The notes under the pieces: generated by a model
Database searches by the model: none
The model's input: the letters and a program-made list of their open reading frames with translations, nothing else
Told to the model about the DNA's origin: nothing
Shown: positions 52,929 to 63,071 of the stretch, one piece after another
Layout: each line of letters begins with the position of its first letter
How positions within the stretch are numbered: the first letter of the stretch is position 1
Made by a program: the position numbers and the translations under genes
Assembly (NCBI GenBank): GCA_002077065.1
Contig: NAJO01000005.1
Location: 124,001-188,000, forward strand
DNA length: 64,000 nucleotides
Origin: Cryoendolithus antarcticus
Lineage: Eukaryota; Ascomycota; Dothideomycetes; Cladosporiales; Cladosporiaceae
Reading direction: 5' to 3'

Positions 52929-53890
52929 TCATGTGAACAGGTAAGTTCCAACGTCTCTGCATCCACGCTGGCGCGTGGAAGGAGGCTCTGCAGGATGTTA
53001 CTAAACATACTTACTTCCGATACTTCCGCGTCGAGGCCGGCTGCAGATTGCGAGTGATGAGTGGCTTGTACTGTAGTCTCGCAAGTACTTGATCGTCTGC
53101 CTTCTCGTCCACGAGAACGAGATTTGTCCGATCGCGCGGAGAGCTTCTCGTCACAGGCCGTGCGTATGTCTCTCCTTCCACGGTACTTTGGTAAAGGCTC
53201 AAAGCATCCCGTGGAGCGCCCGACGAGAGATCGCATATCTCCCCGTGCACTCGGCTACCCACGTGCGCATCAAAGGCTATTCGGACCGTAGCGTCGGGTT
53301 GAGCGGTACCTATGTGAGCGTGTGCAAGGTGAGTCTGGCCAGTATGATCACGCGAATGTTCGAGTGCGAGTGCGATTGAGCTTCCAGGCCTGGCTCCGCA
53401 GCCAAGCCAACGCGATGCCGAATATCGTCAATGCGAAAGGGTACAATGAAGATCGACAGGTACAGGAGCAGAGTGGATTACACGGAGGTAGCAGCCCCCA
53501 CACCGGCATTGTGGTCCGTCTCCGCCTTTTCTCAACGTCCAGCGTGCAGGACAATGTTATGCCGAGAGCACCGACGATCGCGTAGTTTGTTCGACTTCGG
53601 CTGCAACGCTGCGATGAGTCGGTGGAGGCATTGTAGTTCAGCTGAGGGGAGATGAGGTCGATGTTGACTTGACACATCTTCCCATACTGTACAATAATCA
53701 GTGGCTTGGCGCATCGAGCGGCCCGATGCTGATAAGCACACCGATACCGGCAGTCATGGGAGTCTCGCAGTAGTATGCAATAGCTCGCGGTGGAGGGACC
53801 TCCTATATCTGAGGAGATCACTATACAGAGGCTGGTTGGCCGGGCTTCGGTTGCACGACGTGGAAGCAGAGGTTTATGAATGCAGCTCAA
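52929..53890 (-). CDS. Possible unresolved multi-exon gene, C-terminal exons only
   Basis: The strongest part is an exon 53309-53015 with sequence such as ATVRIAFDAHVGSRVHGE and ARLQYKPLITRNLQ. It ends at a consensus donor (GTAAGT) and joins in phase to 52956-52929 through a 58-nt intron (acceptor ATGCAG), giving the tail KYRKDVGTYLFT. Upstream frames to 53890 include hydrophobic stretches (YPFALTIFGIALAWL; LLYLSIFIVPF) that could be exons of a membrane protein, but I could not join them in phase. No family is recognised. The call rests on composition and splice signals only. Confidence 0.3.
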
Positions 53891-54142
53891 TCAATCGATG
53901 CAGACGCAGCACGTGCAGCTTCCCCGAGTAGCTGTGCAGCCTTGCGCATGGCAAGCTTCTCAGCTTGAGAACGTCCCCAGAACTTGCGCATCCGCCGTAC
54001 ATCTGCAGCAATATGTCACCCTTGTCATGTGCGGGGCGCATCTACCTGGACTTGCCAGTAGCATGCCATAGGCATCACCTCATGTACGGTAAGCTTCGCC
54101 AAGATAAGAAGTGTGCTTGAGCATAGCTGCGTGTAGCATACA
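53891..54142. other. Intergenic upstream of the M61-like peptidase gene
   Basis: A short basic open stretch on the minus strand (RRMRKFWGRSQAEKLAMRK, near 53990-53900) looks coding-like but has no start, partner exon or family that I can support. Confidence 0.35.
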
Positions 54143-55855
54143 ATGAAGTGGCCAAAACATATCGCTCGTGCCCTGCCCTTCCTACAGACCATCCTTTCCC
54201 CGACTCCCAAGCTCTCCATCCTCAATCTCCGCCTCACACCTCATATAGACCCACTCGGTGTATCCTCCATCGAGGTATACCTCGACTGGGCTACCAACAC
54301 CAAAGCAAACTCAACCCTCTTCACCACACAGCAAAGCGTCGGCGCCGTTCCACTGAATGACTGGACCGACGACGTCCTGTTCCGGGACGGCTATGGCGAG
54401 CTCCCACTGTTCCCCGTGGACTTCACCGACGCATCGGGCGTGCGGAGAGAATGGCGGACTGATCAAGACGTTCTTGGCGAAGTCCTACTAATCTACACCG
54501 TACGTACTCGCCAGGCAGACATCTATGCTCGATGTGGGCCGCTGCTGGATGTGCAGGTAGAACACGACGGGCTCATCGGTCCCGGCGCAGGATTCATTGC
54601 GATCCCTGCCGGCACCGAGGATCTAGATATACGTTTATCGTGGGACTTGTCCTTCATACCTGGAAGCAGAGCCGTCAGCAGCTATGGCGAAGGAGATGTG
54701 AGATTCGTTGCACCCGCCACCAGGCTTGCAGAGACCGTTTTCGCCGCAGGCACCCTTGACTCGTATGAAGTGCCTGGAGATGACTTTGCACTCTTCTGGG
54801 TCAGAGCGCCGCCGATGAATACAACACAGCTCGGGCAGCAGCTGCATAAGCTCCGCGTAGGCATGGTGGACTTCTTCGGTACTCCAGCGCAGAAATACAG
54901 CGTCTTCATTCGACGCAGCAAGCACCGCTGCGGAAGCGGCACAGCATTTCACAACTCCTTCATCTTCGCTTACAACGCGATGCCTCTGCCAGGAGGAGGC
55001 TCAGAAGTGCGCGCTCTCGAGTTCCTAGCGCATGAAATGGTCCACGACTTCCTCCGCCTCCAGCTCCAGGGGACAGACGTTTCAATGTACCCTTGGTTCG
55101 CATGGTGGCCAGAAGGCGTGGCCGAGTACTACTCCGTCCGCCTCCTACACACCCTCGGCATCACTGATCAGGCGACGTATGTCTCGCGCGTGAATGCGAA
55201 GATGTCAGCGTACTATACCAGTCCTGCAGTGCAAAAGTTGATCGTCGAGTTGACATACACCTTCTACACCAATCAAGCATCACAACGCATGTTCTACTCG
55301 AGAGGATACATGTACTTCCTCTTGCTCAGCGAGCTTGTCCCGAAGTACACGCATGGCAAGTTTTCGCTTGATGACTTGCTGCGCGAGATGGCACAGAGGC
55401 GGGCCAGTGGAGCAGACCATGAGATATATACATGGCTGGATATAGTCGAAAATGCGATAGGTTTCAAGGCTTCAAATGACCTGTGGAACGCTCTTTACAG
55501 GGGCAAGCTTTTGGTGCCCGAAGAAGGGACGATAGGGCCTCGCTATCATCTCCGCCCGGTGCTGCAGGATCAATTCGATCTTGGCTTTCCCGAGGACCGT
55601 CTGATCCCAAAGGGTCCTAATCAGACATTGGGCGGCCTAGATCCCGGATCTCGCGCTGCTATTGAGGGCAGGCTTCGCCAGACGGACGTCCTGACGCTGG
55701 TGTCTACACCGCTGTCCTTGATCCTTGACGACGTCTATCGGGAGATGGAGATAGTGGTCCTCAGGGACAATGAGGAAGTCCAGATCCGGTACAAACCGCG
55801 CTCGTGGTCTGGAGTAGAGAGCTGGCAGTTCGAGGCAGTGGACCGCGAAGAATAG
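54143..55855 (+). CDS. M61-like zinc metallopeptidase with a C-terminal PDZ-like region
   Basis: The single-exon gene codes 570 residues from ATG 54143. The zinc motif HExxH is present as LAHEMVHDF (about residue 297). It is followed 25 residues later by WWPEGVAEYYSVRL, whose Glu is the expected third ligand in gluzincins of the M61 (glycyl aminopeptidase) type. The N-terminal half is beta-rich with no clear family mark. The last ~80 residues (GGLDPGSRAAIEGRLRQTD, then a VLRDNEEVQIRYKPR strand) look like a PDZ domain, as in bacterial M61 proteins. No signal peptide is evident. Related proteins are mainly bacterial, so lateral acquisition in an ancestor is possible but unproven. Confidence 0.78.
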   Translation: MKWPKHIARALPFLQTILSPTPKLSILNLRLTPHIDPLGVSSIEVYLDWATNTKANSTLFTTQQSVGAVPLNDWTDDVLFRDGYGELPLFPVDFTDASGVRREWRTDQDVLGEVLLIYTVRTRQADIYARCGPLLDVQVEHDGLIGPGAGFIAIPAGTEDLDIRLSWDLSFIPGSRAVSSYGEGDVRFVAPATRLAETVFAAGTLDSYEVPGDDFALFWVRAPPMNTTQLGQQLHKLRVGMVDFFGTPAQKYSVFIRRSKHRCGSGTAFHNSFIFAYNAMPLPGGGSEVRALEFLAHEMVHDFLRLQLQGTDVSMYPWFAWWPEGVAEYYSVRLLHTLGITDQATYVSRVNAKMSAYYTSPAVQKLIVELTYTFYTNQASQRMFYSRGYMYFLLLSELVPKYTHGKFSLDDLLREMAQRRASGADHEIYTWLDIVENAIGFKASNDLWNALYRGKLLVPEEGTIGPRYHLRPVLQDQFDLGFPEDRLIPKGPNQTLGGLDPGSRAAIEGRLRQTDVLTLVSTPLSLILDDVYREMEIVVLRDNEEVQIRYKPRSWSGVESWQFEAVDREE

Positions 55856-55877
55856 ACAGTAGCTGCTCCGTACTCGA

Positions 55878-56561
55878 TCAGGGCGCGTTGCGATGAATAG
55901 TAGCATAGCTCTCATGATGCCCATTAGTAGCCGCATACAGACTCGCGAAGTCAACGTCACTCATCCCAGCACCACCAACATCGAACGTGCCTCCCTCCAT
56001 CCCCTGCAACTCGCCTTGCTGTAGACTCGGATCAATCACCTCTTCCCCAATCCCACTACTCGTCCTTACCTTCTTCTTGTTACCCCTTCCTCCCCTCTCC
56101 GCATCCTCACCCGGCCTCTTCCTGACATACCCTCTAATCAAACAACCCCCTTGCATATGACTCTTCACCCGTATCACGCCCTTTCCCTCCCCACCACGCC
56201 CTGTCTCCCCCTCCTCCCCACTTACTCCCTGCCCTCCCTCCCCACCTCCTCCCTCCTTGTCATCACCCTCCCTCCTCGCCCTATGCCCCCTTTCCCTCGT
56301 CTCATAACACCGCCCATCCACCAACCCCACTCCCAATTCCTCCGCCTTCGCCCTTGCAGTCTTCAACACGCGCAACGCAGTATTATGCGGTATATCAAAC
56401 CTCCGCGTGATCTCCCTGCCCGAACCACCGGCTTCCAGGAAGCCGCAGACGAAGGCGCGCTGGAGGGGCGTGAGTTCTTTGCGGGTGGTTTTGCGGTAGG
56501 GCGGGCGGCGGCCTTTGGTGTGGGAGTAGCGGGGGATGGGGACGGGGCGGGAGAGGGGCAT
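55878..56561 (-). CDS. Helix-turn-helix protein of transposase-like origin
   Basis: The 227-residue frame from ATG 56561 carries one HTH at residues ~28-75: KELTPLQRAFVCGFLEAGGS, then REITRRFDIPHNTALRVLKTA. This resembles the N-terminal DNA-binding helices of Tc1/CENP-B-type transposases that occur as stand-alone proteins in many fungi. No DDE catalytic domain follows. The rest is low complexity (Gly/Glu/Arg-rich), ending in an acidic tail (DVDFASLYAAT). A function in DNA binding is inferred. It converges with the M61-like gene, with 22 bases between stops. Confidence 0.66.
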   Translation of the reverse strand: MPLSRPVPIPRYSHTKGRRPPYRKTTRKELTPLQRAFVCGFLEAGGSGREITRRFDIPHNTALRVLKTARAKAEELGVGLVDGRCYETRERGHRARREGDDKEGGGGEGGQGVSGEEGETGRGGEGKGVIRVKSHMQGGCLIRGYVRKRPGEDAERGGRGNKKKVRTSSGIGEEVIDPSLQQGELQGMEGGTFDVGGAGMSDVDFASLYAATNGHHESYATIHRNAP

Positions 56562-56942
56562 ATCGGAGAGGATGACGGAGAGGCGGGAGGGGGGCTATGG
56601 TGCGAGGGCATTGAGAAGCATTGTCGGTCCTCGGTCGTTAAAAGTGATCCAAGGTCATTGTGTTCTGGAAATGGGTTCAGGTGAGAGAGACTACTGTGAT
56701 CATTAGATTTAACATGCTACATTCACACGATACTTCGAACCACAGTGATCTTGCGGATTAGCTTTTACGTTACTACTTATTGGTACATGTCATGTACAAG
56801 GTCCAACACTATGTGCCTGGTGCATCTTACGCCAACCCTTCTAAGTGCGTGTTCCTCGAACCCAGCGCTGTGTCCTTCCACGCCCAACTCCAGAGTCCCA
56901 TTCCCCTTATACATTGCGCTCAGTCCATACCCAATCTCCCGC
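56562..56942. other. Intergenic between the HTH and PAP2 genes
   Basis: About 380 bases. Nothing was recognised. Confidence 0.45.
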
Positions 56943-58146
56943 TCATACCGGCGCCTCCTGCTCATGTCTCCGTCTCCCCTCCTTCGCAGCCTTCCACCCC
57001 TCGTCCCCAACGTAATTCCCAACACCAACTCCGATCCCAAACGCCCGATCTCTGCTGCGCGCGCCCCAAGCCCAGCCGCTTCCTCGTCCAATAGGCAAGT
57101 GATACCATCTGAACGAAAACCACGCGCTCAGTATGCCGATCAACGAGCCGCCTAAAAGGTCGAAGCCGAAGTGGTAGAACTCTGCGTAGCGAGTCGAGCA
57201 GATGTACATCGCTACTGCCACGGGAAGTATGGCGACGATGATGAGATGATTTGGCGGGGAGGCGGCTTGATTGCGTATAGCGAAGCCGGGTGAAGGGGCT
57301 GGCTGGCTTGGTGGGGGAGAGCTGGCGTGCAGGGCCTTGTAGCTGCTCTCGGTGTGGTTCGATTCGGCCCGCGTGCCATCTTGATGCAGAGGTAACATCT
57401 CGCGGTCTTGCGGCTGCGTGTGGCGGTGTTCGAGCGGGTCTTGAGAACCTTGAATGGGGAGGTAAGGGATCCGGATGGCGAACTTGGAGCAGAGGAAGAA
57501 GGAAAGGTACAGCAGTCCGCTCCAAGAAAAGCTCGCGTGACCAGAAGGGAAGCTCTTGAAGCCATCGTTCGTAATATGGGTGTCTGGGTTTGTGCAGATG
57601 CCTGCGCCAACAAGTGCCCACTCGGGACCCAGCCCTGTCGCATATCCTCCCACGGTATACTGCTCGATCTTGCTCATGTCCGGCATGCATCGCGCAATGC
57701 AGCTCGGCCTGGGCTTACCAAACAGAAGCTTCAACCCCTGCGTGAACAAGAACGCTATTGCGAGCGAAAGCGCCAGACCCGCCCATCCTTTCTCGAGTTC
57801 CCAGAACTTGCGCATCCATAGCTTCGAGCGGGAGAGCTCGCGCGAGCCGCGAGGTCCGGGTACTGCGATTGCTACGACCAGCAAGATGATGGCTGCTGAT
57901 GCGCCGAAGGATATGCCGACGAGGATGCCGGTCGAGACCGACTCTGTGACAATCGGGAAGGAGATGGAGAGGTCGACGAGGGAGAAGGGTCGTTTGTATG
58001 GTTCGACCCAGTTAATGCCGCCTCCGATGGCGACTATGAGTCTGTTCCCCTTGTTAGCTGGCGGCGGCGCGGGTTGGTACCTGGGGCACATACATTATAA
58101 TAACCCAGTCCAGCACATAAGAAGCGATCAGCCGTTTCGACATCAT
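56943..58146 (-). CDS. PAP2-family lipid phosphate phosphatase (DPP1/LPP1-like)
   Basis: There are two exons: 58146-58094 and 58041-56943, giving 383 residues. Splicing creates the first membrane segment YVLDWVIIILIVAIGGG. The three PAP2 motifs are present: KLLFGKPRP, FPSGHASFSW and STRYAEFYHFGFDLLGG. Six membrane segments can be drawn. Such enzymes dephosphorylate diacylglycerol pyrophosphate, phosphatidate and related lipids in vacuole or Golgi membranes. A disordered insert of about 70 residues between motifs 2 and 3 (PQDREMLPLHQDG...) is longer than in yeast Dpp1. The C-terminus is basic. Confidence 0.9.
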
Positions 58147-58907
58147 CTTGCCGACTGGGAGCGCTCAAAGGAAAGGAGAGTATCTTGCAGTCAAGAAAGG
58201 AAAGGTCTCGTGCGCGGAATGTAGACTCAACAGTAGTGGCTTAGCAACGAAATAAGCACCGAGGGCGTGGAGTAAAGGGAAAAGCGTATTGAAGCAACTG
58301 TACCTGCCTCAGCGGTGTGTCACTGGAATGAGATTGATGATGGCCTGAGCAGGTGCATTACGACGTCCAGCGTGGCGCTGCTGTTTGCAGTGATGAGTGA
58401 CATGCCGCTTTGATGTCGCAGCTGGCAAGTCATTGGCGCGTGAAAAGGAAGGGAGAGTTTCCGTGGATGACGTGTGCCGGGAGGCGATGGTCGCCGCGTA
58501 ATGTTTCTGGGGTCGTGGACTGGATTTGGGTGGCCCGGAAAGAGTAGCGAGCAGTACATCACTGCTATCGAGGCATCTGTGATCGCGTGATCCATGCCTG
58601 CAAAAGGGTGTTCACACGCTTGGCTGCATGGAACGGATCGCCTTGGAAATCTTGTGTGTACAATGAAGTCAACATTGTAAACATATGATCAGAGGAGAGG
58701 ATGAAGCTGCGATATTTCCTTCGAGAGAGCTTTGTGTGTGGTAGGACACTTTTCATTTGAGACTGCTCACGCTTCTATGGTGTCTCCCCCTTTCCTCCGG
58801 CGCGCTCAGACTTCGTGCTGGCATGTTCTCCCTTCGATCCGCAGTGCTCAAACTTCGCGACCGAGCTCTTCACACCTTTTCACACCTCCGTTTTCACACC
58901 TCCATTT
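58147..58907. other. Intergenic between PAP2 and the aldo-keto reductase
   Basis: About 760 bases. A short imperfect repetition of TTTTCACACCTCC occurs near 58870-58910. No gene was recognised. Confidence 0.45.
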
Positions 58908-60007
58908 TCACGCTTCATCGTCGCCAAAGAAAACTTTGATCGGGAGCCAAGAGTCTCCGCAAACCTTGAACCGATCAGGCAAGGACGACAGAGTCTTCAT
59001 TTCCTCGTCCGTGAGGCTCCAACCATCGAGCTGGAAGTTAGCCTCAATACGGCCGGCAGTCACACTCTTGGGAATGACCGAAGAACCGCGCTGTAACCCC
59101 CACATCAACAACACCTGAGCGGTCGTCTTGCCCTTCTGCTCTGCAATCTTGGCTAGAGTCTTGTCGCTGGCGAGCGGGCTGTTGGTGCTGCCGAGGCAGG
59201 AGTAGGCGGTGGCATGGATGCCCTTCTCCTTGCAGTAGTCGAGCAGCTTCGGGCTGGGGTTGTTTGGGTGGAGCTCGACTTGGTTGCTGTAGGTGTGGTC
59301 AGTACTGCGAACTTGCTGATCTGATGTCTGGGGAGATGGGAACTCACACAGCAGGCACGGTCTTGGTGCTCTCGTGGTTCAGGAGCTTCTCGAGGTTCTT
59401 GATCGCGAAGTTCGACACACCGATGTTCTTGACTCTGCCCGACGCAGGCAACTTCTGCATCTCCTGCCACGTCTTAATGAAATCCCAGTCCGGCAGATGC
59501 TTCTTCAAATCCTCGGGATCCGTGCTGCTCGGCCAATGCACAAGGTACAGGTCCACGTAGTCCGTCCCGAGCGACTTGAGAGAGGATGTGATACCCTCCT
59601 CGACGCGGTGGTGCCAGGTGTTATCGAGCTTCGTGGTGATCCAGATCTCCTCACGAGGCACGCCGGAGTCCTTGATACCCTGGCCAACTTCGTTCTCGTT
59701 GCCATAGGCGAGCGCAGTGTCAATGTGGCGGTAGCCGGCGAGGAGGGCGGCTTTCACTGCGTCGCGAACCTCATTTGGCTTGGATTGCCATGTCCCGAGG
59801 CCGACGGCGGGGATTTTGGCGCCCTGGAGTGAGGGTTAGTATGGACTTGCCAATGGCTCCGGGCTTTTGCGGGCTTACCGTGTTGAGCGTGAAGGTCTCT
59901 TTTGTCCAGTTCTTAGACATGGTTGCGGTTGCTGAGATGCTTCTGACTGAGTTCTGTTTGAGGTACGGTTTGATTATGGTAATTGGGATTCGGCGAAAGG
60001 TTTGCAT
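58908..60007 (-). CDS. Aldo-keto reductase (AKR family, GCY1/YPR1-like) with alternative mitochondrial start
   Basis: There are three exons: 60007-59879 (or from ATG 59920), 59823-59348 and 59286-58908. The short form is 298 residues, the long form 327. The AKR signature is visible: AGYRHIDTALAYGNENEVG, with catalytic Asp and Tyr, Lys in WITTKLDNTWH and His in LYLVHWPSS. IPKSVTAGRIEANFQ is the NADPH-binding end region. Such enzymes reduce aldehydes and ketoesters with NADPH. The upstream in-frame start adds 29 residues (MQTFRRIPITIIKPYLKQNS...) rich in Arg/Lys and lacking acids, which resembles a mitochondrial presequence. Confidence 0.9.
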
Positions 60008-60347
60008 GTGATTGAGATGAGTGAAGAAAGTGACAATCTACCTCGAGAACTTTTTACATGAGCTCTGCCTCACTTGTCAGACCATCACATGCAATCGTGG
60101 CCTCGCAGCAACATTTCACCATTTGCCCCACCAACACTGCCAAACAATCGCGCTTTCACGTCACCCAAGGACCCCTCCCCCACATCAATTCTCAGCCTAA
60201 AATCCCTCCTCATCCACATCCCGCGCCCAGTGACACGCCATCGCGGTAATTCAGGCGCGAGTCGTGGGCACTTAGGCGGATATTCGGGCCAGCATTCCTG
60301 CGACACTGCATTGGCTGTCGCTAGTCGACACAGTAAGCAGAACAGCG
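60008..60347. other. Divergent promoter region of the AKR and FYV6 genes
   Basis: About 340 bases. Nothing specific was recognised. Confidence 0.45.
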
Positions 60348-61113
60348 ATGTCGCGCTTCGTCTCAACAGGCACGACCGACGACGCGCCCTCCACTCGTGA
60401 TGAAGCCTGGCTGAAAGCTCAAGCCGAGATAGAAGCGAAACATGTAGCGCAACAAGTTGCCGCGCGCTCCGGCGGCGGCGGGGAGGAGAAGAGTTTGTAC
60501 GAGACTTTACAAGCCAATAAAGGTGCTCCAACCGCTGTGCTCGGTCGCAGGTGCCTTGCTGATCTAGGTAGGTGCATAAGCCGCCAAGCAAGATGCCTTC
60601 GAAGAGTCCATGCGCTTGAAGAACCAGTTCCGAAGCTTAGATGAGGATGAAGTTGAGTTCTTGGAGAATCTGACGGCGAGCGAGAGGGCTGAGGCGAAGA
60701 GGGTAAGGGAGGAGACGAGGCAGGGCGTGGAGGCTTTCAGGGTGCAGAGAGAGGAGGCTGAGAGGGCTGCGGCTGTTGCTGCAGGCGATGTGGGGGAGGT
60801 AGGAGACACTGGAGTCGAGAGCTGGGCTGCCGCGGGCTCGAAGAAGAGGAGGAAGGGACAGAGAGAGGGGATTGGTGGGGTGAAGGTTAGGAGGACGTCG
60901 ACCTTGGAGGAGGTCAAGGGCGTAAAAACGGGGGTTGAGCCGCCCGTGGCTGTCGAAGCACAGGGAACATCGGCGACAAGCCCTTTGCCGGGTGCTGCTC
61001 CTGTCAGCAAGGCCGTCACAGAGTCAACAGAGATTCGACCGACGCTGCCGAGTCCAAGCCCTCCAGCAGCGGTCCTCGGACTCGCAGGCTACTCCTCCGA
61101 TGAGGACGACTGA
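60348..61113 (+). CDS. FYV6: FYV6/FAM192A (NIP30-domain) protein
   Basis: There are two exons: 60348-60522 and 60581-61113, giving 235 residues. The N-terminal domain has FVSTGTTDDAPSTRDEAW, SLYETLQANKAAKQDAFEES and MRLKNQFRSLDEDEVEFLE, the NIP30/FAM192A pattern. Yeast Fyv6 of this family is a second-step splicing factor; the human protein binds the proteasome activator PSME3. The 58-nt intron ends at GCATAAG. The C-terminus is disordered, with a basic block (KKRRKGQRE) and an acidic end (GYSSDEDD). Confidence 0.87.
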
Positions 61114-61354
61114 AGTTGGGTACTGGAGTCAGCGCCGCCGGTCATCACGTGCGATACGATAATCAGTCGAAGACAATACGGTAGATTGAAGCTCATCTTG
61201 TCTCACACCTCGTGCCTCTCTCCTATCTCGTCACGTGCGAAGCTACTAGAGTCGCTCTGATTGGTCGTTAGATCGCTTGCGCTAGCTTTTGACCTCGTTT
61301 GGGGGCCTTTCCCCCCTTGGAAGATCTATCTAGATACCTCTCTGCAAAACTGTC

Positions 61355-62818
61355 TCAACCCGGTGACAAAGCAGCCTTAGCATACTTACTAGGCACAAAC
61401 GGCATCTTCACAACCGTCCCCTTCCGCTCCTTCCCCCTAACTTTCACCTTCACCTCCGTTCCCGGCTTCTGTAGCGAAGTCTTCACATATCCCATAGCGA
61501 TATGCTGCTTCATCGTCGGACTCGGGCAGCCAGATGTAACTATTCCTACCGGTGTGCCATTTGCGCTAAGTATCTCTGCGCCCTCGCGTGCCGGCGCACC
61601 TTCCACTATGAGACCAACACGTTTTCTCGACACGCCTGCACCGCCTTTCGAGGCGGGCGTGAGTTGAGGGATCACGGTTTCGGCGCCGTTGAATTGTGTA
61701 CCGGAGTCTAGCGAGCGGCGGGATTTGGGGATAATCCATGCGAGGCCTGCTTCGACGGGGGTGGTGGTGTCGTCTAGGTCATGGCCGTATAGACACATGC
61801 CTGCTTCGAGGCGCAGGCTATCGCGGGCTCCTAGGCCAGCAAGGCGGAGTCTATCTTTGCCTGCTGTCGACAGTAGCCGCTCGGTCACCGCGACGGTCTG
61901 TGAGGGGTGAATGGACAGCTCGAAGCCGTCTTCACCTGTGTAGCCACCGCGTGCTGCAACGATCGGAAGGCTTTCGCCTGTTGGAAGGGAGAGGGTGAGG
62001 GTTTTGGACTGCCCGAAGTACCACGTTTTGAGGTTCACCTTGCAGGTCTCTGCCAGGACTGATTGGAGGATCTCTGCACTTAGCGGGCCTTGCAGAGCTA
62101 TGAGACCATAGGGTACGCTGTCCACTTGAAGGTTTCGTAGCTGAACTTCAGGGTTCGCTCCATCGTGCCATGACTCAAGAGACGAAGTAAGAAACGCAAG
62201 GTCCTTGTCTCGGCATCCAGCATTGAGGACAACATAGAAAAGATGCTTCGGCCCGTCGTCCATCCGCGTGATGATACAATCATCCACAATCCCACCCGTC
62301 TTGGGATGCAACAAAGCACTCAGCGTCGACTGGCCTGGCTGCAAGTCCTTCACTCCAGCAGGCGTAATCGTTTCCAGGAACGCTTCCGCGCCAGGGCCCT
62401 CGATATGGTACTGCACCATGTGCCCTACATCGAAGAGCGAGGCTTTCTCGCGCGTCCAGTGGTGAGACTCGCCTACGCCGAGGTCGGAGTATTGGACTGG
62501 CATGCTGTAGCCTCCGAAGGGGACCATCTTGGCGCCATGAGCGAGGTGGAGGTCGTAGAGTGCGGTTTTGCCGAGGTTTTGGTCAGTGTAGAGGGTTGGT
62601 GGTGGGGAGATGTGCGTGCTTTCATGGCGGCGTTGTTGGTGAACCACTCGCCGACTGCGAGTGCGCTCTGCGTAAGGGGTTGTTGGAGCCCTTTGGGCGG
62701 CCAATGGGTGTGAGCGGAAAGTCGAGGTTGCCGATATGTGCCTTTCGCAGCAGCGAGTCACCTTCGAGACAGTCCTGACAGCCCTGAGAGGCCACAAAGC
62801 CACCTTTACCGCCGACAT
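61355..62818 (-). CDS. GCV1: GCV1, glycine cleavage system T protein (aminomethyltransferase)
   Basis: The single-exon gene codes 487 residues from ATG 62818. The first ~70 residues are Arg/Ser-rich with no acidic cluster and fit a mitochondrial presequence. The GcvT core starts TALYDLHLAHGAKMVPFGGY and includes SLFDVGHMVQYHIEG, LLHPKTGGIVDDCIITR, GLIALQGPLSAEIL, RGGYTGEDGFELSI, LRLEAGMCLYGHDL and PVEAGLAWIIPK. It transfers the methylene group of the aminomethyl-lipoyl H protein to tetrahydrofolate in the mitochondrial matrix. The end has the usual barrel (GYVKTSLQKPGTEVKVKVRG). Confidence 0.94.
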   Translation of the reverse strand: MSAVKVALWPLRAVRTVSKVTRCCERHISATSTFRSHPLAAQRAPTTPYAERTRSRRVVHQQRRHESTHISPPPTLYTDQNLGKTALYDLHLAHGAKMVPFGGYSMPVQYSDLGVGESHHWTREKASLFDVGHMVQYHIEGPGAEAFLETITPAGVKDLQPGQSTLSALLHPKTGGIVDDCIITRMDDGPKHLFYVVLNAGCRDKDLAFLTSSLESWHDGANPEVQLRNLQVDSVPYGLIALQGPLSAEILQSVLAETCKVNLKTWYFGQSKTLTLSLPTGESLPIVAARGGYTGEDGFELSIHPSQTVAVTERLLSTAGKDRLRLAGLGARDSLRLEAGMCLYGHDLDDTTTPVEAGLAWIIPKSRRSLDSGTQFNGAETVIPQLTPASKGGAGVSRKRVGLIVEGAPAREGAEILSANGTPVGIVTSGCPSPTMKQHIAMGYVKTSLQKPGTEVKVKVRGKERKGTVVKMPFVPSKYAKAALSPG

Positions 62819-63071
62819 GGTCGTTCACTCGATCGTCCAGAGCGTTTGACTACATCGAAGTGAGGTGGTGTTGAGTGTCTATATACAAATGCAGCTCAAT
62901 GCCTCTATGTGGCTGGTGCAGTCCAAGCTTCATCGATTGTGGGGACGTCACTCACAGGGAAGCTCTATCTAGATCGAGACAGCAAAAGCATCCCATTGCA
63001 GTGTGCATGTGCCTGACCTCATTGACTTCCGCTCAATCACTCCTCCCTTCTCCGCCCCGCCCCGCTCGAGC

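Noticed and set aside
53890..54000. Basic minus-strand peptide near the M61-like gene promoter
   Set aside because: Coding-like composition but no start codon, splice partner or family could be supported.
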